Below are positions 1 to 9,087 of a stretch of DNA of 64,000 nt, piece by piece. The notes below the pieces were generated by a model. That model was not told the origin of the DNA and did no database searches. It saw only the letters and a program-made list of their open reading frames with translations. The DNA lies in NCBI GenBank assembly GCA_028289345.1, contig JANQQL010000025.1, forward strand, positions 1 to 64,000. Reading direction: 5' to 3'. Made by a program: the position numbers and the translations under genes. This stretch comes from Planctomycetota bacterium (GTDB taxonomy: Bacteria; Planctomycetota; B15-G4; SIAN01). Each line of letters opens with the position of its first letter. The stretch's first letter is position 1.

Positions 1-527
1 TGACCAACGGGGACAACTTCGGCAACTCCGCCAACGCCGCGGGGGATGTGACCGGCGACGGAATTCCAGATCTGGTGATCGGAGCCAGTCAGGAGGGGCG
101 GGGCGACGGATATGCGGTGGTCTATTCCGGGACGACGGCTTTGCGTGCCAATGCGAGGACGATTGCTCTCACGACAGGGGGAACCCAGACCCTCGAGCTC
201 GATGCCGGTTCGATTCACGGCGGGCGCGACTTCCTGATGATCGGCACCACCGAAGGGCTCTCGGCGAGCACGGTGGTCCAGAGTTTCACCGTTCCTTTGA
301 GCCCGCAAGGGATCTACTTCGAAATGATGGCGCGTGGCACGTCCCCCTTCATTCAACCACTGATCGGCACACTGGATGCCGAGGGCAAGGGGGAGGCGGA
401 GTTTTCTCTGCCGAGTTCTCGTCCCGGACTGGAAGGCCTGGTCTTCCATCACGCCTTTGTGGTCCTGGATGACAAGGCGGATCTGCTGTTCGTCAGCAAC
501 CCGGTCCCGGCAATCCTGGACGAGTGA
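1..527 (+). CDS. C-terminal end of a secreted FG-GAP (integrin-alpha-like) beta-propeller protein, 5' truncated
   Basis: The frame is open from the window edge, so the true start lies outside. The first residues (NGDNFGNSANAAGDVTGDG then IPDLVIGA) are a classic FG-GAP blade with a DxTGDG calcium-binding loop, as in integrin-alpha-like propellers. The last 125 or so residues form a separate domain that begins with GGTQTLELDAG, contains a VPL motif and a GTLDAEGKGEA segment, and ends with HAFVVLDD and VSNPVP. The protein at 30377-32149 ends in the same way, so this is a shared C-terminal module. It is probably an exported surface or extracellular protein. The substrate is unknown. Confidence 0.85.
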   Translation, partial: TNGDNFGNSANAAGDVTGDGIPDLVIGASQEGRGDGYAVVYSGTTALRANARTIALTTGGTQTLELDAGSIHGGRDFLMIGTTEGLSASTVVQSFTVPLSPQGIYFEMMARGTSPFIQPLIGTLDAEGKGEAEFSLPSSRPGLEGLVFHHAFVVLDDKADLLFVSNPVPAILDE

Positions 528-670
528 TCGCAAACTTCGGAAGGCTCGAGACGAGTTGAGGATCGAAGCAATCTTCCTGCCAGAACACTGATTCGCTCGG
601 TCCTTGCCCTCTGAGGTTGTGTCGAAGCACGGCGCAAGCTTGTGGACGAAGACGTGCTAAGGAGGGAGTC

Positions 671-2311
671 CTACCCCCGAGTCTGCTTGTAGTAGTTGAT
701 CAACCCATTCGTCGAGCTGTCATGGGATTCCACCGCCGCGACTCCGTCGAGTTCCGGGAGAATCTTGTTGGCGAGCTGCTTGCCGAGTTCCACGCCCCAT
801 TGATCGAAGCTGTTGATGTTCCAGATGACTCCCTGGACGAAGATCTTGTGCTCGTAGCAGGCCACGAGTCGTCCCAAGGTTGTCGGATCGATTCGATCAA
901 CCAGGATCGACGTGGTCGGTCGATTGCCGGCAAACGTCTTGTGGGTGATGAGATCTTCGCGGTCTCCTTGTCCGGCTTTCTCGAGATCGGCGCGGACCTC
1001 CTCGGGCGTTTTGCCGAGCATCAACGCCTCGGTCTGGGCAAAGAAGTTCGCCATCAAAATGTCGTGATGCCGACCGATGTTGTTCTGGGTGTGCACGGGA
1101 GCGAGGAAGTCACACGGAACCAAGCGGCTCCCCTGATGAATCAGTTGGTAGAAGGCGTGCTGGCCATTGGTTCCCGGTTCCCCCCAAATGATCGGTCCCG
1201 TGGTGTAGTCGTGGATCGGCGCTCCGTCGCGTGTGACGAGCTTTCCGTTCGACTCCATGTCCCCCTGCTGGAAGTATGCGGCGAAGCGATGCAGGTACTG
1301 ATCGTAGGGAAGAATGGCGTGGGAGTCGGCTCCGAGGAAGTTGTGGTACCAGATCCCTAGTAGGGCCATGGTCATCGGTACGTTCTGATCGAGTGGGGCG
1401 GTCCGGAAGTGCTCGTCGGCCTCGTGAGCTCCTTGCAAGAGCTCTTCGAAGCGGTCCATCCCAATCACTAGGGCGATGGGCAGGCCGATGGCGGACCACA
1501 GCGAGTAACGTCCGCCCACCCAATCCCAAAACTCAAACATGTTGTTCGTGTCGATACCGAATTCTCGAACCCCCGCTTCGTTGGTGGAGATCGCGACGAA
1601 GTGCTTGGCAACGGCTGCTTCATCTTTCAGAGCATTCAGGAGCCATGCCCGGGCGGAACGAGCATTGGTGATCGTCTCTTGAGTGGTGAATGTCTTGGAC
1701 GCCACACAGAACAACGTGGTTTCTGGGTCCAGCGGCTTCAAGGTCTCCACCAGGTGGGTGCCATCGATGTTGGACACGAAATGGACGTCGAGGTTTTCTT
1801 TCCAGTAGGGCTTGAGCGCCTCGGTAACCATCACCGGGCCAAGATCGGATCCGCCAATGCCGATGTTGACGATGTCTGTGATCGCCTTGCCGGTGTGGCC
1901 TCGGTGAGCTCCGTTGCGCACAGTTTCGGTGAAGCGCCGCATCTGTTCGAGCACTCGGCGTACCCCGGGCATCACGTCCTCGCCGTCGACCAGAATCTTT
2001 CGGTCGCTTCGATTGCGGAGCGCCACATGGAGCACCGCTCGCCGCTCGGTGCAGTTGATCTTCTCTCCCGAGAACATGCGTTGAATGAAACCGGGAACAT
2101 CCACGTGCTTGGCAAGATTCCGCAGCAGAGTGAGAGTTTCTTCGGTGATTCGGTGCTTCGAAAAATCGAACAGCGCCCCGGGGAGCCGGCAGGCGAACTT
2201 GTTGAACCGACCCGGATCCGCTTCGAACATCGCACGAATGCTGGTGCCTTGGATCGTGCCGCGGTGATCTTCCAGGGCTTTCCAGGCTTCCGATTGGGTG
2301 AGGCGGCTCAT
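671..2311 (-). CDS. pgi: Glucose-6-phosphate isomerase
   Basis: This cytosolic enzyme interconverts glucose 6-phosphate and fructose 6-phosphate in glycolysis and gluconeogenesis. The 546-residue product matches the usual length of about 550. The sugar-phosphate-binding motif [11 protein letters not shown], the segment [13 protein letters not shown] and the signature [13 protein letters not shown] followed by VPCDFLAP are all present. The ATG at 2311 was chosen over the longer open frame because a purine-rich GAGAGAGG lies just upstream and the family starts close to [10 protein letters not shown]. The gene stands alone, with an FG-GAP pseudogene behind it on the same strand. No regulatory site was recognised. 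Confidence 0.97.
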   Translation of the reverse strand: MSRLTQSEAWKALEDHRGTIQGTSIRAMFEADPGRFNKFACRLPGALFDFSKHRITEETLTLLRNLAKHVDVPGFIQRMFSGEKINCTERRAVLHVALRNRSDRKILVDGEDVMPGVRRVLEQMRRFTETVRNGAHRGHTGKAITDIVNIGIGGSDLGPVMVTEALKPYWKENLDVHFVSNIDGTHLVETLKPLDPETTLFCVASKTFTTQETITNARSARAWLLNALKDEAAVAKHFVAISTNEAGVREFGIDTNNMFEFWDWVGGRYSLWSAIGLPIALVIGMDRFEELLQGAHEADEHFRTAPLDQNVPMTMALLGIWYHNFLGADSHAILPYDQYLHRFAAYFQQGDMESNGKLVTRDGAPIHDYTTGPIIWGEPGTNGQHAFYQLIHQGSRLVPCDFLAPVHTQNNIGRHHDILMANFFAQTEALMLGKTPEEVRADLEKAGQGDREDLITHKTFAGNRPTTSILVDRIDPTTLGRLVACYEHKIFVQGVIWNINSFDQWGVELGKQLANKILPELDGVAAVESHDSSTNGLINYYKQTRG

Positions 2312-2376
2312 CCCTCGATCCTCTCTCTCATCTTGCCAAGTCCGGGTCGACGACGCCCTTCGTCGCACAGCACAAT

Positions 2377-2700
2377 CTACGCCGCCTTGTCAGCCCGCCA
2401 AGGATTGTCTTTCGTCCCCGCGGCAAACGGAGAGATCTTGTGCTGTTCGATCCATTGAGGTCCGGCTTTCTCGAACACGTAACCCGCCCCGGGTTCATGG
2501 GATCCGGCGGGCGGCATGATGGCGCTGATGACCAGCCGCGTTCAACTCACGTGCACGTTCCAGCCAGAGTCGTCTCCGGTTCGAGCATTGCTGGCGAACA
2601 GCTTTTGGCGCTCGACCCATTGGGAGCCGTTGAACCAGAACAAGTGGGCTCTGAAACTGCGAAAGGTCGCTCTCTCGGGGCCCCGCAACTGGCAAAACCA
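2377..2700 (-). pseudogene. Remnant of an FG-GAP repeat protein with an in-frame TGA
   Basis: The minus strand reads AHLFWFNGSQWVERQKLFAS, then TGDDSGWNVHVS, a TGA at about 2547-2549, and in the same frame TRLVISAI, GSHEPGAGYVFEKAG and PQWIEQHKISPFAAGTKDN before a TAG at 2377-2379. These are two degenerate FG-GAP blades of the familiar pattern GxxYVFxxxGxxWxxxxKLxAxDxxxxDxFGxSVxxxxDxxVxGA. The TGA falls where a Gly or Asp codon is expected. No start codon, signal peptide or intact blade precedes it. The upstream limit is uncertain, because recognisable similarity fades above about 2660. It is read as a decayed gene fragment, not a functional short protein. Confidence 0.65.
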
Positions 2701-2936
2701 CGCAGGGGACCTCGGCGGCACTTCGGCCGAGGATGCCGTGGGCTTCCGTGCGATGACGGCAGCAGCCCAGCTCCGCAGAAAGTTGTCGGGACGGGTTCTG
2801 GCCCAACCTTCCGGCGCTCGAAGCGGGTCCGAAAACCCAGCGTCTCTCCCTTCGTCGAGCAAACTGTCGCGCTGCGTCCAGAATGGCTAGAACCACGGAA
2901 TAGACCGTCGTCCCTCAAACCGAAGGAGTCGAATCC

Positions 2937-3224
2937 ATGAGCGAGGATCTGGACATCGTCGTGTTTCGCACCACGGAATCGATCATGGAGGCACGAATCA
3001 TTGCGGGCGTCCTCAAGGAAGAGGGCATCCCGTGCTATGTCAGCGGTCAGAACCTGCAGGATGAGTTCGCCATCTCGCAGATGGTGATGGGGCAGGCCAG
3101 CGTCGACATCGAGATTCCTGCTTCCAGCCGGGAAGCAGCCGAAGCAGCACTCGAGCGGGCCAAGGAAGCAGGCAAGATGCTCGATGAGCAAGCGGAGCCG
3201 GGGACCGACGACGAGGCTCCCTGA
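2937..3224 (+). CDS. DUF2007-family small protein
   Basis: This is a 95-residue cytosolic protein. Its sequence (a start with a hydrophobic strand, then TTESIMEARIIAGVLKEEGI, PCYVSGQN and VDIEIPASSREAAEAAL) fits the DUF2007 putative signal-transducing fold, a small ferredoxin-like alpha/beta domain. The ATG follows a good ribosome-binding site, AAGGAG, nine bases upstream. The C-terminus is acidic and probably disordered. Members are common in Planctomycetota and Bacteroidota, but the function is not established. It lies alone between a pseudogene and a convergent secreted protein gene. Confidence 0.85.
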   Translation: MSEDLDIVVFRTTESIMEARIIAGVLKEEGIPCYVSGQNLQDEFAISQMVMGQASVDIEIPASSREAAEAALERAKEAGKMLDEQAEPGTDDEAP

Positions 3225-3386
3225 AGTACCCGGCGCGAATCCAGGCGGCGGAATGTCCCTGACGGATGAGTGAACCGAGCGCATGGGTCACGGAGAGTGC
3301 GGAGCTGCCAGACAATGCGCTTGGCCAAAGTTGCCGGGAACGGTGTCCAACTCGAAGCGGTCACCGTTCCCGGCGTCGCGGACACC

Positions 3387-5126
3387 CTAGAAGATTTCTC
3401 TTTGTAAGTTGGTGAGGACCGGGGAGGCCCCGACCGCTTGATAGACCCATTGGTTGTTGACGTGTTGAGGCAACGGCGGCTCGGTGGCCGGGGGACTCAA
3501 GACCACAAAACCATGGGAACGCCCGATCGGATTTGGCCACGTTGTGCTGTTGTTCATCGTGGCGGGACCCGGGGTGAACGTGAACACGGGATCCAAGTAG
3601 TCGTTTCCGAGAGGGGTGCTCAGCCCCGGCAAGGAGCCCGGCGGAATGAGGTATGCCGAAGCCGCCGTGATCGGTCGAAGTGTTGCGCGAATGGAGACCG
3701 TTCCGGGATCCGGGAACAGGTGAAAACGTTGGGGGTGGCCCGCCTGAATGGACGGATGATACGGCGCCCCGTGGCTCCGTGAATCGTTGCCGTAGCTCCC
3801 GGCGATAATCATGGTGCTCACTTCGTCGAACCCGATGTCGGGAGCGGAGCCTTCGATTCTTGGGTTTCCGTGGCCTTCGCCGTCCCAATCAAAGCTCGAT
3901 GTGAAGTCCCCGTGGTCCTCATAGGTTGCCCCATTGGCAGCGATTAGGAGTTGGTTCACCGGCCCTTGTCCTTGGTCGATGACTGCAGAGTCCCAGAGGA
4001 CTCGAAAGTCTCGGACGTACGGGTTGATGAGTCCCGCCGAGCGTTCCAGCATCTCTCCGACGAATCCCGTCCGGTTCGCGGGAATCGCAGTGTCGATGGC
4101 GGGAACGGGGGCGTTTCCGATTCCATTCACGATGGCAGAGGCGAAACCAGCGTTGGCCTGGCCGACTTGGGACGCATCGAAGGCATTGGTGTTGACCCCG
4201 GATTGCGTCGAGGTGGCGGCGGCGTTCACCCCCATGAAAGCGAGCCGCGGCCGGTCGGGTCGCTGTCGGATCAAGTTGTTCTGAATGCACGGAGTGTTCA
4301 GACCGACGCTCGGATTCTGATCCTGACCATCGGTCATGTCACAGATCGCAACTGCCGTTCTGGTGGAAAACTCCGGTCCCGGGGAGGTCGAGTTCCAACC
4401 GTGGATGAACGTGTTGTTCAGGAGCAGCAGGGTTCCCGGATAGTAGGTTGGTGGAGAGTCGACGTAGAGAGAGACCATGATGACTCCGAAGGACGGTGTC
4501 ACGAGCAAGTCCATCCCGCCACCTCGCAGATCGAAGAGACAGTTCGAAACTCGGCCCCTCACTTTCGTCGCGTTCACCGGGAAGTAGACCTGCACATAGC
4601 CGCCCTGAAAAGTGAAGCCATCGATCATGCTTTCGCGATTCATGTCTGCTTGAATCGTCGAATAGGCATCGGTGAAGTCGACGAGAACTTCTCGTGTGGT
4701 GTCAAAGACTGGTCCGCCCACTCGAGGAACCCAGGCGCCTCTTGAGCTTGTGCCTTCCCCGCGAATCACGCACTCCTTGGCTCCGGTTCCCTGGACGTGA
4801 ACGCGACGGCGCATACGAATGGGAAAGGCCTCGCCGTTCGTGCTGGGGGAGTAGCGCCCGGGCATGCACTGGACGAGGGCCTGTTTGGTCAGGTCTGCGG
4901 GGAGTTGAGCGAATGCCGCGTCGATCGCGGCATTGATGGTTCGATACGGACCGGCGGGGTCTGTCGGAGTGTCGTTTCCGCCAATCGGGTCGACGTAGAC
5001 GGTCGTCCCGGGCGGAGAAGACATCCAGGGGGACATCCCCACCTGTGCAACGACTGGCGGGTTGAGAACAGCCGTGATTGATGCGACGACGACCCATGGC
5101 AAGGCCGCGCGGAGTGCTGGAAGCAT
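3387..5126 (-). CDS. Secreted right-handed beta-helix protein (DUF1565-like)
   Basis: The 579-residue product has a hydrophobic N-terminal signal sequence of about 28 residues ending near VVAQ. VYVDPIGGNDTPTDPAGPYRTI followed by NAAIDAAF and MPGRYSP is the opening typical of DUF1565 or pectate-lyase-like beta-helix proteins, where a year-book style header precedes stacked coils. Residues 100-330 contain short repeated strands such as MIDGFTFQGGY and LLLNNTFIHG. No catalytic residues were identified. AGGAGAAGCC precedes the ATG. It is likely exported and structural or polysaccharide-binding. The C-terminal 130 residues form a separate beta-rich domain. Confidence 0.8.
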   Translation of the reverse strand: MLPALRAALPWVVVASITAVLNPPVVAQVGMSPWMSSPPGTTVYVDPIGGNDTPTDPAGPYRTINAAIDAAFAQLPADLTKQALVQCMPGRYSPSTNGEAFPIRMRRRVHVQGTGAKECVIRGEGTSSRGAWVPRVGGPVFDTTREVLVDFTDAYSTIQADMNRESMIDGFTFQGGYVQVYFPVNATKVRGRVSNCLFDLRGGGMDLLVTPSFGVIMVSLYVDSPPTYYPGTLLLLNNTFIHGWNSTSPGPEFSTRTAVAICDMTDGQDQNPSVGLNTPCIQNNLIRQRPDRPRLAFMGVNAAATSTQSGVNTNAFDASQVGQANAGFASAIVNGIGNAPVPAIDTAIPANRTGFVGEMLERSAGLINPYVRDFRVLWDSAVIDQGQGPVNQLLIAANGATYEDHGDFTSSFDWDGEGHGNPRIEGSAPDIGFDEVSTMIIAGSYGNDSRSHGAPYHPSIQAGHPQRFHLFPDPGTVSIRATLRPITAASAYLIPPGSLPGLSTPLGNDYLDPVFTFTPGPATMNNSTTWPNPIGRSHGFVVLSPPATEPPLPQHVNNQWVYQAVGASPVLTNLQREIF

Positions 5127-5900
5127 TTGGCTTCTCCTGGTTTGCTTGGATGGAAGGGCGTTGGTGGCGTGTCAGGTTTTTGGAAGGAAGAGTGCGTTCC
5201 GTCGCGCAGCGGAACTTGCGCGATTGCGGATCGTGCTCGACTTGCCTTTCAATGCGTGGCGATCCGCGAAGGGGTTAAGAAAAACCGGACGTCCCCTGGC
5301 GAGTCCGACGCTCCGAAGACGCAGTCGAATCTGTTGGGAAGGAGCTCTTGTGAACGAGGTCGTGGAAGGCCGAGGTCGCGACTGGTGCGAGCTGGTCACC
5401 GCAGCATGGGAATCGGGATCCGCTCCGTGACCCTGGGCTGAAACTCCATCGAGTGCGTGGAAGGCTTGGCGAGGGCCGAGCTCACGGGGAGATGAGCTCA
5501 GGCTTCGCGAATCACTTGGTTTCGCCGTGGAGAGTCTCGTCACGGCCCGGGTACTCAAGGTCGGTAGACAAGGGCGTCGTCCACATCAGAATTGACGGTG
5601 AGAATGCCATCCTTCAGGTCGTACGATGCCCGAGGGCTGGTCGGTTGTCGTCCTCGGGGGGCGGCCACGGCAAAGCGTTCTCATTCCGTGTGTTGTTCGC
5701 GGTCAAAAAAGCAGAGCGTTGGCTGATTTGGTTATTCCGTCCTGCTTCGAAAGCAGATTCTGAGCACGAACCTGGTGTGTGGTTCTCTTCGGATTTGTCA
5801 GCCATTGTTCCTCCTCGGGTCATTGGCAACGGGTAGGATTTCGTTCGAGCGACTGTCCCAATGTCGAGTGCTGACTGCGATTGGCCAAAGGAGTTGTCTG
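5127..5900 (+). other. Intergenic region without a convincing gene
   Basis: Between the divergent starts at 5126 (minus) and 5901 (plus) no open frame has protein-like composition over its full length. On the minus strand a 71-codon frame at 5614-5829, starting near MADKSEENHTPGS, has an ATG. An overlapping frame reads ASYDLKDGILTVNSDVDD before a stop near 5560. Together they might be a frameshifted small gene, but there is no recognisable family and no clear ribosome-binding site. The region must hold both promoters for the flanking genes. Confidence 0.4.
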
Positions 5901-7313
5901 ATGCGTCGAGTCCTGTTTTCCGCAGTAGTTGTGATGATCACCGCGACGGAAGCCATTGCGCTCGGAGAGGGGGATGACGAGGGGTTTGGCGTTCCACTCT
6001 CGAATGCGATCATCGTGCCGGACGACTATCCCACCATCCAGGAGGCCGTCGACCAGACGGCGAGCTCGGTCGGAGCGGACCTCATCGGAATCCGACCGGG
6101 GACCTACACCGGTGACGTTTGCGTCGATTCTCAAACCGTAGTCTTTGTGACAGACCCCTCGGTCGAGCCGGGATCGGTGACCACCCAAGGGCGGTGGACG
6201 ATCAAGAACCAAGAAATCGGTGAGTTCGTGGTCATCCGTGGGATCAATTTCGAGCGAGCGGATGGGACGGTTCCCAACCTGGAAATCCTCGATTCGATTG
6301 GCTTCGTGTGGCTCGAAGATTGCAACTTTCAATGCGACGACACTCCGGCAGTGGCTGGTTTCCACGCGTCGGTCGAGTTCGTGAACAGCCTGGAGTTCGT
6401 GCAGCTCGAAGAAACTTTTGGGCTCTTGACCATGGTTGAGTGCCAGGTGGAGGGCTCGAATGGTGCCCCGCAGACTCAGGCAGCGGGGGGCGCGGGGATT
6501 CGCGCCTCGTACTCAGTGGTGACTCTTCACGAGTGTGAAGTGACCGGTGGATTCGGCGCACCGAGTGCGATGGGAGGCGAGGGAGTCTCGTTGGACAACA
6601 GCAACCTGTTCGTGGGTGGCGGGTTGATCGTTGGAGGCGACGGCGGCGACGGAGACGCCAGGTCATGCGTCGGCGGGGACGGTGGGGACGCCGTCCAGTC
6701 CACGGCGGACGATCCGAGAAAGATCACCGTCATGAGCGAAGCCAGTCTCGTGGGGGGGGCGCCGGGCTCCGGATCTCGGGGGTGTTCCGACGGGGCGCCT
6801 GGACAAGGAGTCTCCGTGGATGCGAACACGAGTTTCGAGGACGTGGACACTCCGTCACCGATTCTGGTCGTCTCCCCTGCTCCAATTGAAGATTCTCTGC
6901 CAGGCTGCGTGGTTCCTCCCCCTCCGACACACCCTTTTCCGATCGTGCCGCTCAACCCGTGTAGCATCCTGACGATCACGGGCGGCTGGTCCTTGGGTGC
7001 AACGCCTCCGCCTTTCTTTCTGTTGTACATCAGCCGAGCCGTGGACCGGACGCCAGCCTTTCCGACCAACGGCGGACTCACCCAGGGCGCTCTCCTGCTC
7101 TCGGGAGCGTCGCTCTATGACCCGGGTTCGACTGACTTGGACAACAGTGGCGAAGGCGCTCTCGAGATCGTGATCAATGACTTCGTGGAACCCTCGAACG
7201 CTGCGCGCATGACCTTCCTCCAGGGGCTCTTTTTTGAGGGAGCCTCCGTGGACTCGGTGATTTCATGGAGCTCTCCCACCGTCAATGTCGTGATCGAGAA
7301 TGACGTGTTTTGA
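5901..7313 (+). CDS. Secreted beta-helix protein
   Basis: The product has 470 residues. The ATG at 5901 follows AAAGGAG with a seven-base gap and opens a signal peptide of about 20 residues (MRRVLFSAVVVMITATEAIA). VPDDYPTIQEAVD, GIRPGTYTGDVCV and FVTDP form the usual opening of a right-handed parallel beta-helix. The middle has glycine-rich turns (GGAGIRAS, GGDGGDGDA, GGDGGDA). The last 120 residues (from PCSILTITGGW) are a distinct beta domain comparable to the C-terminal modules of other secreted proteins here. No enzymatic motif was seen. An extracellular or outer-surface location is inferred. Confidence 0.8.
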   Translation: MRRVLFSAVVVMITATEAIALGEGDDEGFGVPLSNAIIVPDDYPTIQEAVDQTASSVGADLIGIRPGTYTGDVCVDSQTVVFVTDPSVEPGSVTTQGRWTIKNQEIGEFVVIRGINFERADGTVPNLEILDSIGFVWLEDCNFQCDDTPAVAGFHASVEFVNSLEFVQLEETFGLLTMVECQVEGSNGAPQTQAAGGAGIRASYSVVTLHECEVTGGFGAPSAMGGEGVSLDNSNLFVGGGLIVGGDGGDGDARSCVGGDGGDAVQSTADDPRKITVMSEASLVGGAPGSGSRGCSDGAPGQGVSVDANTSFEDVDTPSPILVVSPAPIEDSLPGCVVPPPPTHPFPIVPLNPCSILTITGGWSLGATPPPFFLLYISRAVDRTPAFPTNGGLTQGALLLSGASLYDPGSTDLDNSGEGALEIVINDFVEPSNAARMTFLQGLFFEGASVDSVISWSSPTVNVVIENDVF

Positions 7314-7463
7314 CCGGTGAGAGCAGCTCCAAGCGCCATGTTACGCATGCTCTTGGCACCCGCCTCTGTGGTGCGAAACCACTGTTTCGCCCACAGCAAG
7401 GCGGGTTCGTTGTGAATGAAGAAATGGCGTGACTTGGGAATCAAGCCCGTGCGAACGGCCTCC

Positions 7464-7949
7464 TCAGAGTTCCCAAAGCCCGTACTGAATGCCACCTTGG
7501 AAGTAGATGGCGAATTTGCCCTGGCCTCCGGGGATTTCCGTCGCGGCCATGGCGATCTCGCCTCCGGCCGCCGCGGCCGCTTTGACCGCTGCCTCGATGT
7601 CGTCCACCAACACATAGGGTCGAATCACGGGAGTCTCGTGCGCAGCCATCGGTGCACGCACTCCGATTCGACCTCCGTTATCCAGCATCGCGGTTCGGGC
7701 GTTGCCAATCATGGGGTCGGGATCTCCGAAGCTCACGCCGTGCAACTTCTCCAAGGCAGCGCATGTCCCTTCCAAGTCGGAGGTCACGATTTCCAGGTAC
7801 TGGACCGTCATGGCCTTTCCTTTCCCGGACTCTTGGACCTCGAGGGTCGAGGCTTCCTGGGTTCCGAGGGCGCTTCGAGAGTGGTAGGCCCACACGACGA
7901 GTGCTGGAACGAGTAGGGCGACGGCTGAACGCATTTTCCGACCGGTCAT
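7464..7949 (-). CDS. VOC-family (glyoxalase-like) protein with an N-terminal export signal
   Basis: The 161-residue product starts with MTGRKMRSAVALLVPALVVW, a signal peptide or membrane anchor. A vicinal oxygen chelate domain follows: VQYLEIVTSDLEGTCAALEK, then GNARTAMLDNGGRIGVRAPM, PVIRPYVLVDDIEAAV and a final GIQYGLWEL. VOC proteins are normally cytosolic, so the export signal is unusual. The ATG overlaps the TGA of the upstream VOC gene (ATGA), which implies translational coupling. It is the last gene of an ArsR-VOC-VOC operon. Substrate and metal are unknown. An internal ATG at 7934 is an alternative start that would keep the hydrophobic segment. Confidence 0.8.
   Translation of the reverse strand: MTGRKMRSAVALLVPALVVWAYHSRSALGTQEASTLEVQESGKGKAMTVQYLEIVTSDLEGTCAALEKLHGVSFGDPDPMIGNARTAMLDNGGRIGVRAPMAAHETPVIRPYVLVDDIEAAVKAAAAAGGEIAMAATEIPGGQGKFAIYFQGGIQYGLWEL
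7946..7949 (-). promoter_or_regulatory. ATGA start/stop overlap coupling the two VOC genes
   Basis: On the minus strand ATGA contains both the start of the distal VOC gene and the TGA of the proximal one. The same four-base overlap recurs at 8338-8341 between the ArsR gene and the first VOC gene. Such overlaps normally mean termination-reinitiation and fixed stoichiometry. Confidence 0.7.
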
Positions 7950-8341
7950 GACTTGTCTTTCTCCTCGCAGATTTGGATCAGGTTCCCACAGGTGTCGTCC
8001 AGCACCGCCGTCACCACCGTGCCGTGGTCGACCGGCGGTTGAAGGAAGCGGACGTCTTTTGCCTTCAGCTTTTCGTACTCCGCTTGGGCGTTGTCGACAG
8101 CAAACGATGTCCACGGAATGCCGTCTGCCATGAGGGCATCTCGAAAGGGTTTCACGGCGGGATGTTGAGCCGGTTCGAGACTCAGCTCAACGCCATCAGG
8201 ATCCTCGGATGAGACCACCGTGAGCCAGGAGAACTCGCCCATGGGCATCTCGGTCTTCTTCTGGAAGCCGAGAACCTCGGTGTAGAACCGGAGGGCTTTC
8301 TGTTGGTCGTCCACCAGAATGCCCAGAATGTTGATTCTCAT
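7946..8341 (-). CDS. VOC-family protein (glyoxalase/bleomycin-resistance fold)
   Basis: The 131-residue cytosolic product begins MRINILGILVDDQQKALRFY and continues with TEVLGFQKKTEMPMGE and WLTVVSSEDPDGVELSLEP. It ends with VTAVLDDTCGNLIQICEE, where the terminal glutamate is a usual VOC metal ligand. Similar proteins are often annotated as extradiol-dioxygenase-like or glyoxalase-like without a proven substrate. The start ATG overlaps the stop codon of the upstream ArsR gene and the stop overlaps the start of the next VOC gene, so the three genes form one coupled transcript. Confidence 0.9.
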   Translation of the reverse strand: MRINILGILVDDQQKALRFYTEVLGFQKKTEMPMGEFSWLTVVSSEDPDGVELSLEPAQHPAVKPFRDALMADGIPWTSFAVDNAQAEYEKLKAKDVRFLQPPVDHGTVVTAVLDDTCGNLIQICEEKDKS

Positions 8342-8625
8342 GATCTTGGTTTTCCTTCGGGAATGGGCCAGCGGGTTACGATCGTTTTCAGTGGCGAGCC
8401 ATCGAACCAGTGGAGCTTGGTCCTTCCCTGTCGCTCCGTACGGACCAGCCCGACTTCTTCCAGGACCGCGAGGTGTTGGGACACCGCCTGCCGGGACGAA
8501 GTGAGCTTGTGGGCCATGGCGAGTCGACCGCACAGCTCGAAAAGGGTCTGTCCTTCTCGTTTGCTGAGCTCATCCAAAATGATTCGCCTCGTGGGGTCGG
8601 CTAGGGCTCGGTAGATGTCGGTCAA
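8338..8625 (-). CDS. ArsR-family winged-helix transcriptional regulator
   Basis: The 95-residue protein starts at TTG with LADPTRRIILDELSKREGQT, then LFELCGRL, the recognition helix region SSRQAVSQHLAVLEEVGLVR and the wing TERQGRTKLHW. This is the compact ArsR/SdpR-type fold with the DPTRR hallmark. No cysteine metal-binding cluster is visible, so it belongs with the autorepressor subgroup that pairs with SRPBCC or VOC genes, not with the metal sensors. It is first in a coupled operon with two VOC genes and probably represses that operon. The TTG start is preceded by GAGGAGG at a rather long distance, so the exact start is less certain than the identity. Confidence 0.92.
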   Translation of the reverse strand: MTDIYRALADPTRRIILDELSKREGQTLFELCGRLAMAHKLTSSRQAVSQHLAVLEEVGLVRTERQGRTKLHWFDGSPLKTIVTRWPIPEGKPRS

Positions 8626-9087
8626 CGATTGACGCGCCTCCTCACCCGCATGATTCCTGAAGGCCGACCGAGAGTGCCCAAGCGCCGTCCGGCGTTGTCA
8701 TTTCACCGCACTCCAGCCCTGCAGATCCTTCGATCCGCTTGCGGCCGGAGTTCGCCGTAAGTTCTTGCCAGAAAGAGCTTTGCTTGGGAAGGCCTCCATG
8801 AAGCTTGCGGGCTCAGGGAAGAGGATAGGCAAGTAATGACTTGCATGTCAAGCCTGCCAAGAGCAAGAGGGCTTCCGGTGGCCGGTTCGGGTCTGAGGCC
8901 GGCATCGAGGCGAGGTGTTTTGCGCTCCCGGGAGCTTGGCTGCGAGGGTGGCACTGCCGATCTGCCGATCGTTCCCCAAAAGACGTGCGAGTGCGGTGGA
9001 TCTCCAAGAGCTGCGTGGAACTTGCACGACACAGTCAGGGCGGGAGACACCGGGACAACAAACCCTGCGAGCTGCGGGTGCAACCCA
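8626..9087 (+). other. Intergenic region, no gene seen
   Basis: About 460 bases lie between the ArsR start and the stop of the thioredoxin-fold gene. Frames on both strands are low-complexity shadows without signal peptides, ribosome-binding sites or family motifs. It contains the ArsR operon promoter region. At 8755-8773 there is a 19-base segment nearly identical to one at 42602-42620 (see findings). Confidence 0.4.

Noticed and set aside
2547-2549. In-frame TGA of the FG-GAP remnant as a further selenocysteine codon
   Set aside because: The TGA falls in an FG-GAP strand where Gly or Asp is expected and not at a Cys redox site, and the gene lacks a start and intact blades. Ordinary nonsense decay is simpler.
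5172-5829. Minus-strand frames of 128 and 71 codons in the 5.1-5.9 kb gap
   Set aside because: No ribosome-binding site, signal sequence or family similarity. One short stretch looks protein-like, but the frame breaks, so it was only noted in the intergenic entry.
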